From: Candidatus Bathyarchaeota archaeon | GTDB taxonomy: Archaea > Thermoproteota > Bathyarchaeia > Bathyarchaeales > Bathycorpusculaceae | Assembly: GCA_014859805.1 (NCBI GenBank) | Contig: JACUTN010000004.1 | Span: 1-21,088, forward strand | Direction of reading: 5' to 3' | Length of the DNA: 21,088 nt | Shown: positions 1 to 6,980 of the stretch, piece after piece | Layout of the letters: each line of letters begins with the position of its first letter | Position numbering within the stretch: the stretch's first letter is position 1 | The notes under the pieces: generated by a model | The model's input: the letters and a program-made list of their open reading frames with translations, nothing else | The model's database searches: none | Told to the model about the DNA's origin: nothing | Translations under genes and position numbers: made by a program

Positions 1-313
1 TGACCAAAAGCTCCCAGATGCGCATTCTGTTGTTCCACTCTTGAAAGCCCAGTTCTATCACTCCCACTTGTTTGTCTTCAAATTCAGCGGCAAAAACACG
101 CGGTTCATCCACAAAATCTTGGAAAAGCCCGCCTTCAAACCGTTTCTCTATCGGCTCTGGCAACGCTTTCAGAACTAGCTTGATTTCCCATCCGTCTTTT
201 TTGCGAAAAACAGCTACAGCATAATGCTCTTTAGTAATGTACTTGAACTTCAGTTTCGAAAAAGTCAGTTCCTCTTTGACGAGTTCGATGATTCTAACAT
301 TTTCTTGGTTCAA
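1..313 (-). CDS. GNAT-family N-acetyltransferase, partial (N-terminal 104 residues)
   Basis: Reading the minus strand from a TTG at 313-311 gives an open frame to the window edge, so the C-terminal half is missing. An in-frame TGA lies directly upstream of the TTG, which fixes the start. The visible part has a basic/hydrophobic N-terminus, a segment ending EPRVFAAEFEDKQVG, and then an acceptor-side strand with WNNRMRIWELLV. That last motif is typical of GNAT enzymes related to streptothricin/aminoglycoside acetyltransferases, where it precedes the acetyl-CoA loop (R/Q-x-x-G-x-G/A), which lies outside the window. GNAT enzymes move an acetyl group from acetyl-CoA to an amine; the substrate cannot be told here. 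The gene diverges from the MBL hydrolase across about 120 bp, with an AT-rich TATA-like stretch near 340-351 on its side. Confidence is good for the fold and low for the substrate. Confidence 0.7.
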   Translation of the reverse strand, partial: MNQENVRIIELVKEELTFSKLKFKYITKEHYAVAVFRKKDGWEIKLVLKALPEPIEKRFEGGLFQDFVDEPRVFAAEFEDKQVGVIELGFQEWNNRMRIWELLV

Positions 314-435
314 TCAAATTCCCAGTGTAAAATTGTGCATTTTGTTTTAAGAGTTTCGTTGATTGCAGAATGCAGTAATAGCGAATCTTTTAAGATAAGT
401 ACGTCAATTGAGTATAGAGAAAGGTGTGGTTTGGA

Positions 436-1083
436 ATGACTGTTTCAATAAAATGGCTAGCTCATGCCGCCTTCCAAATTAAAACTGAAGGAAAAATCAT
501 CTACGTTGATTTAGAGAAGTATGGTGAAGCCTCTGAAAAGGCAGATTTGATACTGGTGACGCATTCACACACTGACCACTGTGACCCATCTAAAATCGAA
601 AAGGTTCGTAAGCCGGACACCGTGATAATCGCTCCTGAAGACTGTGTTTCAAAAATTGGTGGAAACGTTAAAACACTTGAACCTGGGGAAGAGACAACGA
701 TTGATAACATACGAGTCAGGGCTGTCGAAGCCTACAATTACAAGCGTTTTAGGTCTCCTGACAATCCTTACCATCCTAAGGGCTGTGGGGTTGGCTACTT
801 GATAACGGCTGAGGGAAAGACGATCTATCATGCTGGAGACACGGATTTCATTCCTGAAATGCGCCAGCTTGGACCTGTGGATGTGGCTTTGCTTCCGAGC
901 GGAGGCACGTACACCATGGACAACCCTGAGGCTGCTGAAGCTGCCATAGCGATTAAGCCTAAAGTTGTGATACCCATGCACCGTTGGGACACTGATCCAG
1001 AAGGGTTCAAAAAGAAGGTGGAAGCTGAATCGAACGTCAAGGCAATGATATTGCGGGAAGGCGAAAAATTCCAAGTGGCATAG
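436..1083 (+). CDS. Metallo-beta-lactamase-fold metal-dependent hydrolase (UPF0173/UlaG-like)
   Basis: The 215-residue protein has the metal-binding signature THSHTDHCD at residues 42-50 (His43, His45, Asp47, His48), a second ligand block YHAGDTDF at 131-138 (His132, Asp135) and a late PMHRWDT with His182. This is the MBL-fold hydrolase pattern, in the compact form seen in UPF0173 and UlaG-like lactonases, which usually have 210-240 residues. It is expected to be cytoplasmic and to bind two metal ions; the substrate is unknown. I chose ATG 436 over the in-frame GTG at 424 because AAGGTG at 421-426 is well spaced for it and because family members start close to the first strand (IKWLAHAAF). 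hutI begins two bases after its stop, so the two are very likely cotranscribed and translationally coupled. A role in or near histidine degradation is inferred from that position only. Confidence 0.85.
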   Translation: MTVSIKWLAHAAFQIKTEGKIIYVDLEKYGEASEKADLILVTHSHTDHCDPSKIEKVRKPDTVIIAPEDCVSKIGGNVKTLEPGEETTIDNIRVRAVEAYNYKRFRSPDNPYHPKGCGVGYLITAEGKTIYHAGDTDFIPEMRQLGPVDVALLPSGGTYTMDNPEAAEAAIAIKPKVVIPMHRWDTDPEGFKKKVEAESNVKAMILREGEKFQVA

Positions 1084-1085
1084 AC

Positions 1086-2411
1086 ATGGTTGCTACTAGA
1101 AAGAAAAGGAAACGGCGGGTTAAGAAGGAAAAGGTAGATCTGCTTATCATCAATGCTAATGAGCTTATAACGCTAAAAGGTGGTAGTGAAGGACCGCTCA
1201 CTGGTAGGCAAATGCGAAGTCTCGGGATAATACGTAAGGGCGGTTTGGCAGTTAAGGATGGCAGAATAGTTGCTGTTGGGAAAACGTCTGACATCACACA
1301 GGAGTTTAGGGCTGAAAACGTGATAAGCGCTAGTGGAAAAACCGTCATGCCTGGCTTTGTTGACCCCCATACTCATCTTGTTTTTGCTGGTTCTCGTGAA
1401 GATGAGTTTCAGATGAGGGTTGAAGGTGCCTCTTACATGGAGATTCTTGATGTTGGTGGCGGGATTCTGAAGACTGTTAGGGAGACTCGTAGGGCTGGTG
1501 TTGATAGGCTTGTGGATTTTGGTTTTAAAACTTTGGACGTTATGTTGGAGCATGGCACGACGACTGTTGAAGCCAAAAGCGGTTATGGTTTGACAGTGAA
1601 GGACGAGCTAAAAATTTTAGGGGTTATTAAGCGTTTGAATCAGCTGCACGCTGTTGATGTTGTTCCAACTTTTTTAGGTGCCCATGCTGTTCCGCCTGAA
1701 TATAGAAACAGTCCGCAGGGATACGTCAACTTGGTTGTTGGGGACATGATTCCGCGGGTGGCTGCGAAGGGGCTTGCCAGTTTTTGTGATGTTTTCTGTG
1801 AGAGAGGCGCTTTTAGTTTGGAGCAGTCTAGACGTGTTTTGGTTGCTGCTAAGAATCAGGGCTTGAAGCTTAAGGTTCATGCTGATGAAATGAGTATGTT
1901 AGGTGGAGCTGAACTGGCGGCTGGTGTAGGGGCTGTTTCTGCTGAGCATTTACTTTTCTCTTCTGACGCGGGCATTAAGGCTATGGCTAAAAAAGGCGTG
2001 ATTGCTGTTTTGCTTCCTGCAGCAGCCTTCAGTTTGATGACTGGGCGATACGCGGATGCCAGAAAAATGATTGGTTCTGATGTTCCCGTGGCTTTGGGAA
2101 CTGATTTTAATCCAAGCTGCTGGGTTGAGAATCAACAGTTGGTTATGGCTCTTGCTTGTCATTTTATGAAGTTGACGCCTGCTGAAGCCATAACAGCAGC
2201 TACAATTAATGCTGCACACGTCATAGGCAGAGCGGATGAGGTTGGCAGTTTAGAGGTTGGTAAAAAGGCTGATGTCATCGTTTTAGATGTACCTAATCAC
2301 AAGTTTCTTGGTTACCGCTTCGGCGTGAATTTAGTTGACAAAGTTGTAAAAAGTGGACGATTGGTTGTTGACAAAGAAGCCAGTACAATCAAAACTGTTA
2401 GGTTGTTTTAG
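1086..2411 (+). CDS. hutI: Imidazolonepropionase
   Basis: Imidazolonepropionase hydrolyses 4-imidazolone-5-propanoate to N-formimino-L-glutamate, the third step of histidine degradation. The 441-residue product has the amidohydrolase metal motif PGFVDPHTHLVFAGSREDEF around residues 89-108 (His95, His97), an EAKSGYGL segment near 160, a KVHADE block with a further metal/substrate histidine, and ALGTDFNP with the late catalytic Asp. These match HutI over its whole length. The product is slightly longer than usual (about 400-420) because residues 2-16 form a very basic extension, ATRKKRKRRVKKEK, before the normal first strand VDLLIINANELITL. The ATG is two bases after the upstream stop with no clear Shine-Dalgarno, consistent with coupling. 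Codon 17 begins the conserved part, so a start inside the basic stretch cannot be excluded, but no other good start codon lies there. hutU follows. Confidence 0.93.
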   Translation: MVATRKKRKRRVKKEKVDLLIINANELITLKGGSEGPLTGRQMRSLGIIRKGGLAVKDGRIVAVGKTSDITQEFRAENVISASGKTVMPGFVDPHTHLVFAGSREDEFQMRVEGASYMEILDVGGGILKTVRETRRAGVDRLVDFGFKTLDVMLEHGTTTVEAKSGYGLTVKDELKILGVIKRLNQLHAVDVVPTFLGAHAVPPEYRNSPQGYVNLVVGDMIPRVAAKGLASFCDVFCERGAFSLEQSRRVLVAAKNQGLKLKVHADEMSMLGGAELAAGVGAVSAEHLLFSSDAGIKAMAKKGVIAVLLPAAAFSLMTGRYADARKMIGSDVPVALGTDFNPSCWVENQQLVMALACHFMKLTPAEAITAATINAAHVIGRADEVGSLEVGKKADVIVLDVPNHKFLGYRFGVNLVDKVVKSGRLVVDKEASTIKTVRLF

Positions 2412-2426
2412 CAAAGAATTATAATG

Positions 2427-2436
2427 TATTTATACC
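2427..2436 (+). promoter_or_regulatory. TATA-like element upstream of hutU
   Basis: TATTTATACC lies 25-34 bases before the TTG start of hutU, inside the 49-bp gap after hutI. At the usual archaeal spacing of about 26 it would place transcription initiation near 2457, giving an almost leaderless hutU mRNA. A GGGG run at 2449-2452 could instead act as a weak ribosome-binding site on a read-through transcript. Confidence 0.4.
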
Positions 2437-2460
2437 ATTCTGGTTTATGGGGAAACTGCT

Positions 2461-4122
2461 TTGTTTAAGGTTGAGAAGCCTGTTAAATGTTTGACTGGTC
2501 CTGAGCTGCATTGTAAGAACTGGCAGATTGAAGGCGTTTTGCGCATGCTTTTTAATGTTGTTGACCCTGAAGTGGCTAAAGACCCAGAAAAGCTTATTGT
2601 TTATGGTGGGACTGGAAGGGCTGCGCGGAGCTGGGAGTGTTTTGAGCGCATTGTTGAGACTTTGACGGAGCTTGAGCCTGACGAGACTATGCTTGTTCAG
2701 AGCGGTAAACCTGTTGCTGTTTTTAGGACGCATGAGTGGGCTCCAAGAGCCTTAATTGTTAACAGTATGCTTGTTCCGAAGTGGGCTACTTGGGATTACT
2801 TTTACGAGTTAGAGCAAAAAGGCTTAATCATGTTTGGACAGATGACTGCTGGTTCTTGGGCGTATATTGGTACGCAGGGCATATTGCAGGGCACTTATGA
2901 AACGCTTGCTGCTGTTGCGAAAGAGCATTTCGGCGGAAGTTTGCGTGGAAGGCTTGTTTTAACCGCTGGTTTAGGCGAAATGGGCGGTGCTCAGCCTTTG
3001 GCCGTTACGATGAACGAAGGTGTTGCCTTGGTTGTTGAAATTGACAGGCATATGATTGAACGCCGCATAAAACATGGATATTTAGAAATGTGGACTGACG
3101 ATTTTGATGAAGCTATGAAGTTGGTTTTGAATGCTAAACGGGAAGGTGTTCCTAGAAGTGTTGGTTTGTTAGGTAACGCTGCTGAGGTGCATCCCGAACT
3201 TTTACGGCGAAACATGATTCCTGACGTTTTGACTGACCAGACTGCTTCACATGATCCGTTAAATGGTTATTACCCGGCTGGTTTGTCTAAGGAAGAAGCG
3301 GATGAGCTTAGAAAGAATGATCCGAAAGAGTATATTCGTCGTGCGAGCGAGAGTATGCGTGTTCACGTGGAAGCCATGGTCGGAATGATGAGGAAAGGCG
3401 CCATAACCTTTGAGTACGGCAACAACCTCCGTCAACAAGCCTATGATGCTGGATTCAAGGAAGCTTTTGCCTATCCAGGGTTTGTTCCCCGTTATATTAG
3501 ACCCATGTTTTTTGAAGGCCGTGGGCCTTTCCGTTGGACTTCGCTTGTCGGTAGTCGCGAAGACATTTACACGCTTGACGATGTTATCTTGAAAGAGTTT
3601 GCATATGATAAGGGGTTGTGTCGCTGGATACAGAAAGCTAAGGAGCAGGTGAAGTTTCAGGGTTTGCCGGCAAGGGTTTGTTGGCTTGGCTTCGGCGAAA
3701 GGGCGCGTTTTGGTAAGTTGATTAATGACATGGTTGCGGATGGAAGGCTTAGTGGGCCTGTTTGGATTGGGCGTGATCATTTGGATGGTGGGAGTGTTGC
3801 TTCTCCTAACCGCGAAACTGAGGGCATGAAGGATGGAAGCGACGCGATTGCGGATTGGCCGATTCTTAATGCTTTGTTGAATGCTGTTGGTGGGGCTACT
3901 TGGGTTTCTGTTCATCACGGTGGAGGCGTGGGCATAGGCTATAGTATTCATGCTGGCATGTGTTTGGTGGCTGATGGCACAAAAGAAGCGGAAAAACGTC
4001 TGGTAACGGTGTTGACAACTGATCCGGGAACAGCCATAGTGAGACATGCAGATGCGGGATATGAAAAAGCACAAAAAATAGCAAAAGAAAAAGGAATCAA
4101 AATGCCAATGCAAAAATGGTAA
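2461..4122 (+). CDS. hutU: Urocanate hydratase (urocanase)
   Basis: Urocanase adds water to urocanate to give 4-imidazolone-5-propanoate, the substrate of the neighbouring HutI. It uses tightly bound NAD+ as an electrophile. The 553-residue protein has the full family length. The N-terminal region includes YGGTGRAARSWECF, and the Rossmann NAD-binding motif GLGEMGGAQPLA lies around residues 170-181. The signature RVCWLGFGERARFG follows at 405-418; its Cys407 corresponds to the conserved active-site-region cysteine of bacterial urocanases. The C-terminal block contains WIGRDHLDGGSVASPNRET and VHHGGGVGIGYSIHAG. The start is a TTG; the next upstream in-frame codons hold no better start and a TAA closes the frame at 2422. 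Gene order hutI-hutU with a possible own promoter suggests a histidine catabolic unit. The gene looks intact, and its codon use resembles that of hutI. Confidence 0.96.
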   Translation: MFKVEKPVKCLTGPELHCKNWQIEGVLRMLFNVVDPEVAKDPEKLIVYGGTGRAARSWECFERIVETLTELEPDETMLVQSGKPVAVFRTHEWAPRALIVNSMLVPKWATWDYFYELEQKGLIMFGQMTAGSWAYIGTQGILQGTYETLAAVAKEHFGGSLRGRLVLTAGLGEMGGAQPLAVTMNEGVALVVEIDRHMIERRIKHGYLEMWTDDFDEAMKLVLNAKREGVPRSVGLLGNAAEVHPELLRRNMIPDVLTDQTASHDPLNGYYPAGLSKEEADELRKNDPKEYIRRASESMRVHVEAMVGMMRKGAITFEYGNNLRQQAYDAGFKEAFAYPGFVPRYIRPMFFEGRGPFRWTSLVGSREDIYTLDDVILKEFAYDKGLCRWIQKAKEQVKFQGLPARVCWLGFGERARFGKLINDMVADGRLSGPVWIGRDHLDGGSVASPNRETEGMKDGSDAIADWPILNALLNAVGGATWVSVHHGGGVGIGYSIHAGMCLVADGTKEAEKRLVTVLTTDPGTAIVRHADAGYEKAQKIAKEKGIKMPMQKW

Positions 4123-4248
4123 TAGAGAACGCTTTTCAAGAACCATAAAATTGGGATTTTTAGAGGCTTTTCTTGGGATAATTGCTCAGAAGAGGTAGAG
4201 GAGTTTCTAATTCTGTGAAGCTTTTTCTGTTAGTATTTTTGGTATTTT

Positions 4249-4409
4249 CTATTCTTCCAGAAGAATGCTGTAGATGCATGCGTCAGCCCGTTTTCCTCTG
4301 ACATAACCACCTTGCGCAGTACTTCCTTTTGGAACCCAGTCTTCTCTAAAACCCTTTGAGATGCTTTGTTTCTTACATCCGTGATTGCTTGAATTCTACA
4401 TTCCCATGG
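4249..4409 (-). pseudogene. GNAT acetyltransferase remnant (RimJ/RimL-like C-terminus, frameshifted)
   Basis: Minus-strand translation gives CRIQAITDVRNKASQRVLEK and then TGFQKE, the classic C-terminal acetyl-CoA-binding region of RimJ/RimL-type GNAT proteins. At about 4310-4320 the homology jumps frame and continues as GGYVRGKRADACIYSILLEE to a TAG at 4251-4249. Restoring one G after KE would join the two parts into a normal GNAT ending. Upstream of about 4409 the frame carries a stop and no recognisable start or N-terminal half, so this is a truncated, frameshifted relic. It accounts for about half of the 354-bp gap between hutU and the ASCH gene. I recognise nothing in 4123-4248. It could be a decayed paralogue of the GNAT gene at the window's left edge, but the subfamilies look different. 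Confidence 0.75.
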
Positions 4410-4476
4410 TCCTCAGACATTTTATGTATACGCAAAACTTTCAAAGAATGGATGTAATAATGAAAACTGTGGTGTT

Positions 4477-4794
4477 ATGCCTTTATTTATGGTGAAGAAG
4501 GAAGCCTTCAACTTGTACAGATTTGGCAAAAGAGATGTGGAATTGAGAGCGGTTAAGCATCAATGGAAAAACAGCAAACCTGGGGACATAGCCACTATTC
4601 AATGTGGAAGAGATATTTTCAGAAAGAAAATCACAAAGATTCATAGAGGGACACTGGCTAGAATATTTCTTAAGGTAGATTATAAGCGAATATTTCCTGA
4701 AGCCTCGACCGTGTTTGAAGCCGTTAAAGCAGCTAAAAAACTTTATCCAGACGCAGAGGAGTTCATGGCTTTCGAACTTCAAGATATTTTTTAG
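4477..4794 (+). CDS. ASCH-domain protein
   Basis: This 105-residue protein has the layout of an ASCH domain (PUA-like RNA-binding fold): a KRDVELRAVKHQWKNSKPGD segment, where the K/R-x-E-x-R and W..i.pGD features are typical, then the strand IATIQCG, a second strand pair KKITKIHRGTLARIF, and a C-terminal helix with TVFEAVKAAKKLYP ending in EEFMAFELQDIF. ASCH proteins are thought to act in translation or RNA modification, and some bacterial ones are N4-acetylcytidine amidohydrolases; I cannot tell which applies. ATG 4477 is taken as start, with GTGGTG just upstream; ATG 4489 is also in frame. A TATA-like TTTATGTATA at about 4420-4430 would start transcription some 25-30 bp ahead. The gene stands alone between the GNAT relic and a convergent cysteine-rich gene. 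Confidence 0.62.
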   Translation: MPLFMVKKEAFNLYRFGKRDVELRAVKHQWKNSKPGDIATIQCGRDIFRKKITKIHRGTLARIFLKVDYKRIFPEASTVFEAVKAAKKLYPDAEEFMAFELQDIF

Positions 4795-4874
4795 TTTATC
4801 CGAATACCAAGCAAACAGCACCTATACGATTCTGCTTCCAGTTCTTACCACCCTTCAGCTGAAAAATAGGGAAC

Positions 4875-5084
4875 TCACTTGGTGTATGTTTCCACAAATT
4901 TTCTGATTGTTCTATCGTATGTTTTTTCCACCTCTGGCGGGAACAGGCATCCAGACAGTTCACCTCTCTCCCTATGATAACGAATACACTCGCAACATTT
5001 TCCACGCAAGTCGCAACCAACATAAGTACACGGACAATCCCGCAGATTTATTTGAATATTTGGGCAATTCTTCCGCTCAACCAT
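4875..5084 (-). CDS. Small cysteine-rich protein (DUF6485-like)
   Basis: The 69-residue product begins MVERKNCPNI and carries eight cysteines at positions 7, 17, 19, 24, 30, 31, 33 and 46. They are arranged CPCTYVGC, KCCEC, then a conserved-looking RYHRERGELSGCLFPPEVEK. I recognise this as the DUF6485 type, found as a stand-alone small protein in archaea and bacteria. Its function is unknown; the cysteine spacing and His37 suggest zinc or iron-sulfur binding, which is inference. After the cysteine core comes a charged helix, TYDRTIRKFVETYTK. The ATG at 5084 has AGGTTTAGAAAG directly upstream, and a TTATAGTTTTAATA stretch around 5122-5135 could be its promoter. It converges on the ASCH gene and stands alone, so its role cannot be read from context. 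Confidence 0.7.
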   Translation of the reverse strand: MVERKNCPNIQINLRDCPCTYVGCDLRGKCCECIRYHRERGELSGCLFPPEVEKTYDRTIRKFVETYTK

Positions 5085-5361
5085 CTTTCTAAACCTTCGC
5101 TAACTTCTCAATCACGAAAACGACTATTAAAACTATAACCAGCCAGAACAAGAATGACGTGCCAACACACCTTAACGACTCATACCACTACTCACAATCG
5201 AACAACCCAAGACCTTACCAACAACAAAACACGGTTTCCCCTTGTGCTCTATATATAAGGGGGGTCTATACTCTTCAGCACGATAGGCAAATCCGTGCTT
5301 GGAGAATGCACAAATTAAATATACAAAATTCTCTAACTGATGAATGGTTGGTGAATGTTGC
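5085..5361. other. Intergenic region with two TATA-like boxes and a short hairpin
   Basis: The 277 bp between the divergent cysteine-rich and membrane/zinc-ribbon genes hold no convincing gene. TATATATAAGG at about 5250-5260 and TTAAATAT at 5315-5322 are both good archaeal TATA candidates for rightward transcription, with predicted starts near 5281 and 5345. A 6-bp inverted repeat, AGCACG at 5277-5282 and CGTGCT at 5294-5299 with an 11-nt loop, lies right at the first predicted start. Two overlapping open frames of 68 codons, one on each strand, have no recognisable family features or ribosome-binding sites; I treat them as chance. Confidence 0.4.
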
Positions 5362-5820
5362 ATGAGAATGACCATCATAAAGAAAAAAACAGGTCATGCC
5401 TTGGGTCTATTACTCTGCATCATAGGAATAATAATGTTACTCATCACAGTTTGGAAATTGTGGGCTGAAGAAGTATTCACATCCTCAGATATGCTCTCAG
5501 CTTTAAAAGCCAGTCTTTGGACAGAATACACGGACCTAACCTTAGGAATCGGATTAATACCCATACACTACACCATTTTCGGCATCCTGTTACTCGTTAT
5601 TGGCTCTGCAATCTTGATAGCCCGAAGAGAAAAAGTCACCGTGACTGAAGAAGCAACAGTGATGCTTGAATGCCCCTACTGTAAACACCGATGGCGAGAA
5701 TCCATGTCTAAAACACACCTAAAATCCATGGGATATCCTCGCGTGCGAACACTCTCGCGACGAAAATGTCCCAAATGCGCTAAATTCATCCGCCCAAAAA
5801 TAGCGCAAACAAACGTGTAA
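5362..5820 (+). CDS. Two-helix membrane protein with C-terminal zinc ribbon, function unknown
   Basis: I do not recognise a named family. From ATG 5362 the product has 152 residues: a basic start (MRMTIIKKKTGHALG), a membrane helix at about 12-30, an external loop of about 35 residues rich in acidic and aromatic side chains, a second helix at about 66-87, and then a positively charged cytoplasmic tail. The tail holds CPYC at 104-107 and CPKC at 136-139, a CxxC...CxxC treble-clef or ribbon-type zinc site. Topology by the positive-inside rule puts both ends in the cytoplasm. Start choice: GGTGA at 5350-5354 is well placed for ATG 5362, whereas ATG 5344 lies upstream of that site. Such membrane-anchored zinc ribbons are common in archaea and are usually of unknown function. 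Its stop lies 4 bp before the convergent sua5 stop. Confidence 0.6.
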   Translation: MRMTIIKKKTGHALGLLLCIIGIIMLLITVWKLWAEEVFTSSDMLSALKASLWTEYTDLTLGIGLIPIHYTIFGILLLVIGSAILIARREKVTVTEEATVMLECPYCKHRWRESMSKTHLKSMGYPRVRTLSRRKCPKCAKFIRPKIAQTNV

Positions 5821-5824
5821 AATT

Positions 5825-6892
5825 CTAACAACTGCTTGCCTTAACAATCTTGTATCCAGAAGCCTTTCGCAACCTATTCATAACAGCCAACCCAAGCCCC
5901 TCAGTGGGTATGCCCTCAGCAATTATAACATCGACACCTTCCAAATCAAACTCTCTCAAAAATCTAAACAAATTCTTCGCAATAACCCTCAAATCCTTTC
6001 TGCTTCCAAGCGACTTCACAACATCAGCCCTATAATAACCTACAGTCTCATCAGTAGCAAGAACACCAACCTTAGTGCCTTTGCCCACGTAGAACTCAGC
6101 CAACTCTTTCACTTTAACCACAACAGACGACAATTCCCCTTCCACAACAATCACATCCGCATCAGGAGCATAATGCCTATGCTTCATCCCAGGAGAACGC
6201 GCTTTCTCAACAGACAACTCTCTGTCTGCAACTGCAACAGGATGAAGCTCCACCCTCGCAATCATTCTCTTCAATAGCTCATATGGTGTTCCCCCTGGCC
6301 TCAGAATCTGAGGCGGGTCAACAGTCATATCCAAAACAGTGGACTCCACCCCAATGTTGGTCGGTCCAGCATCCAAAACAGCATCTATCCTCCCATCCAA
6401 ATCATCCAAAACATGCTTCGCCATGGTTGGGCTAGGCTTTCCAGCAAGATTCGCACTAGGAGCAGAAATGCAGCAGCCGCTTTCCCTAATCAAAGCCAAA
6501 GCAACATTATGTCTAGGCATCCTAACAGCAATAGTATCCAAACCAGCCACAGTCACATCCGGAACAATTTCTGAACGCTTAAAAATCAACGTTAACGGAC
6601 CAGGCCAAAAAGTCTTCATAAGCTTCTCAGCTTTCAAAGAGACTTCTCTGGCTAATCTATAAACGTCTTTCACATCTCCTACGTGCACTATTGGCGGATT
6701 ATCAAGAGGACGCTTTTTCGCCTCAAAAAGAGCCCTAACCGCTTCCGAATTCAAAGCGTCAGCACCCAAGCCATAAACCGTTTCTGTTGGAAAAGCAACC
6801 AAACCTCCTTTTTTGATGAAGTCAGCTGCTACACAAATCTTTTCCATCTGTGGTTTTTGCGAATCAACTTTCAACACTAACGTTTTCTTCAT
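5825..6892 (-). CDS. sua5: L-threonylcarbamoyladenylate synthase, two-domain Sua5 type
   Basis: Sua5 makes threonylcarbamoyl-AMP from threonine, bicarbonate and ATP. KEOPS then transfers the group to A37 of ANN-decoding tRNAs (t6A). The 355-residue length is that of the Sua5 type rather than the shorter TsaC/YrdC. The YrdC domain (about 1-210) shows PTETVYGLGADA at 35-46, the basic KKRPLDNPP at 59-67, WPGPLT near 115, SAPSANLAGKPSPT near 160, and STVLDMT followed by LRPGGTPYE. The linker SPGMKHRHYAP is the conserved entry to the C-terminal Sua5 domain, which closes over the active site and ends with LGLAVMNRLRKASG. The ATG has AGGTAAACG just upstream, and a TTTAAATG at about 6927-6934 can serve as TATA. 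It lies 79 bp downstream of the CBS gene on the same strand. Confidence 0.96.
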   Translation of the reverse strand: MKKTLVLKVDSQKPQMEKICVAADFIKKGGLVAFPTETVYGLGADALNSEAVRALFEAKKRPLDNPPIVHVGDVKDVYRLAREVSLKAEKLMKTFWPGPLTLIFKRSEIVPDVTVAGLDTIAVRMPRHNVALALIRESGCCISAPSANLAGKPSPTMAKHVLDDLDGRIDAVLDAGPTNIGVESTVLDMTVDPPQILRPGGTPYELLKRMIARVELHPVAVADRELSVEKARSPGMKHRHYAPDADVIVVEGELSSVVVKVKELAEFYVGKGTKVGVLATDETVGYYRADVVKSLGSRKDLRVIAKNLFRFLREFDLEGVDVIIAEGIPTEGLGLAVMNRLRKASGYKIVKASSC

Positions 6893-6942
6893 CGTTTACC
6901 TGGCTGTTAGAATCTATTCCAGACATTTAAACTTCTTTAGAT

Positions 6943-6980
6943 TAAAAACGAGAAAACTACTGGGGGGGTTGTCAGACAAC
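6943..6980 (-). terminator. Possible terminator of the CBS gene
   Basis: On the minus strand the CBS stop codon sits in a small perfect inverted repeat, GTTGTC-T-GACAAC (6968-6980), followed by seven Cs and then a T-rich tract reading TTTTCTCGTTTTT (about 6944-6956). The T-tract fits archaeal termination. The one-nucleotide loop makes the hairpin itself unlikely to form as drawn. Confidence 0.3.

Noticed and set aside
649..1074. 141-codon minus-strand frame opposite the MBL hydrolase
   Set aside because: The MBL frame carries all metal-binding motifs; the opposite frame has no recognisable motif or ribosome-binding site.
2447..2460. ATG at 2447 as the hutU start
   Set aside because: It is out of frame with the urocanase frame; TTG 2461 is the only suitable start.
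3259..4146. 295-codon open frame on the minus strand under hutU
   Set aside because: It lies wholly opposite an intact, well-conserved hutU and its translation is rich in Ser, Thr, His and Pro with no family features; a by-product of hutU codon use.
4483..4821. 112-codon minus-strand frame opposite the ASCH gene
   Set aside because: The plus-strand product shows ASCH features, the minus-strand product shows none.
5159..5378. Two overlapping 68-codon frames on opposite strands upstream of the membrane zinc-ribbon gene
   Set aside because: Neither resembles a known protein or has a ribosome-binding site, and they span TATA boxes and a hairpin.
6961..6967. Run of seven G as a phase-variable tract
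   Set aside because: It lies just past the CBS stop codon in non-coding sequence, so length change would not switch a gene.
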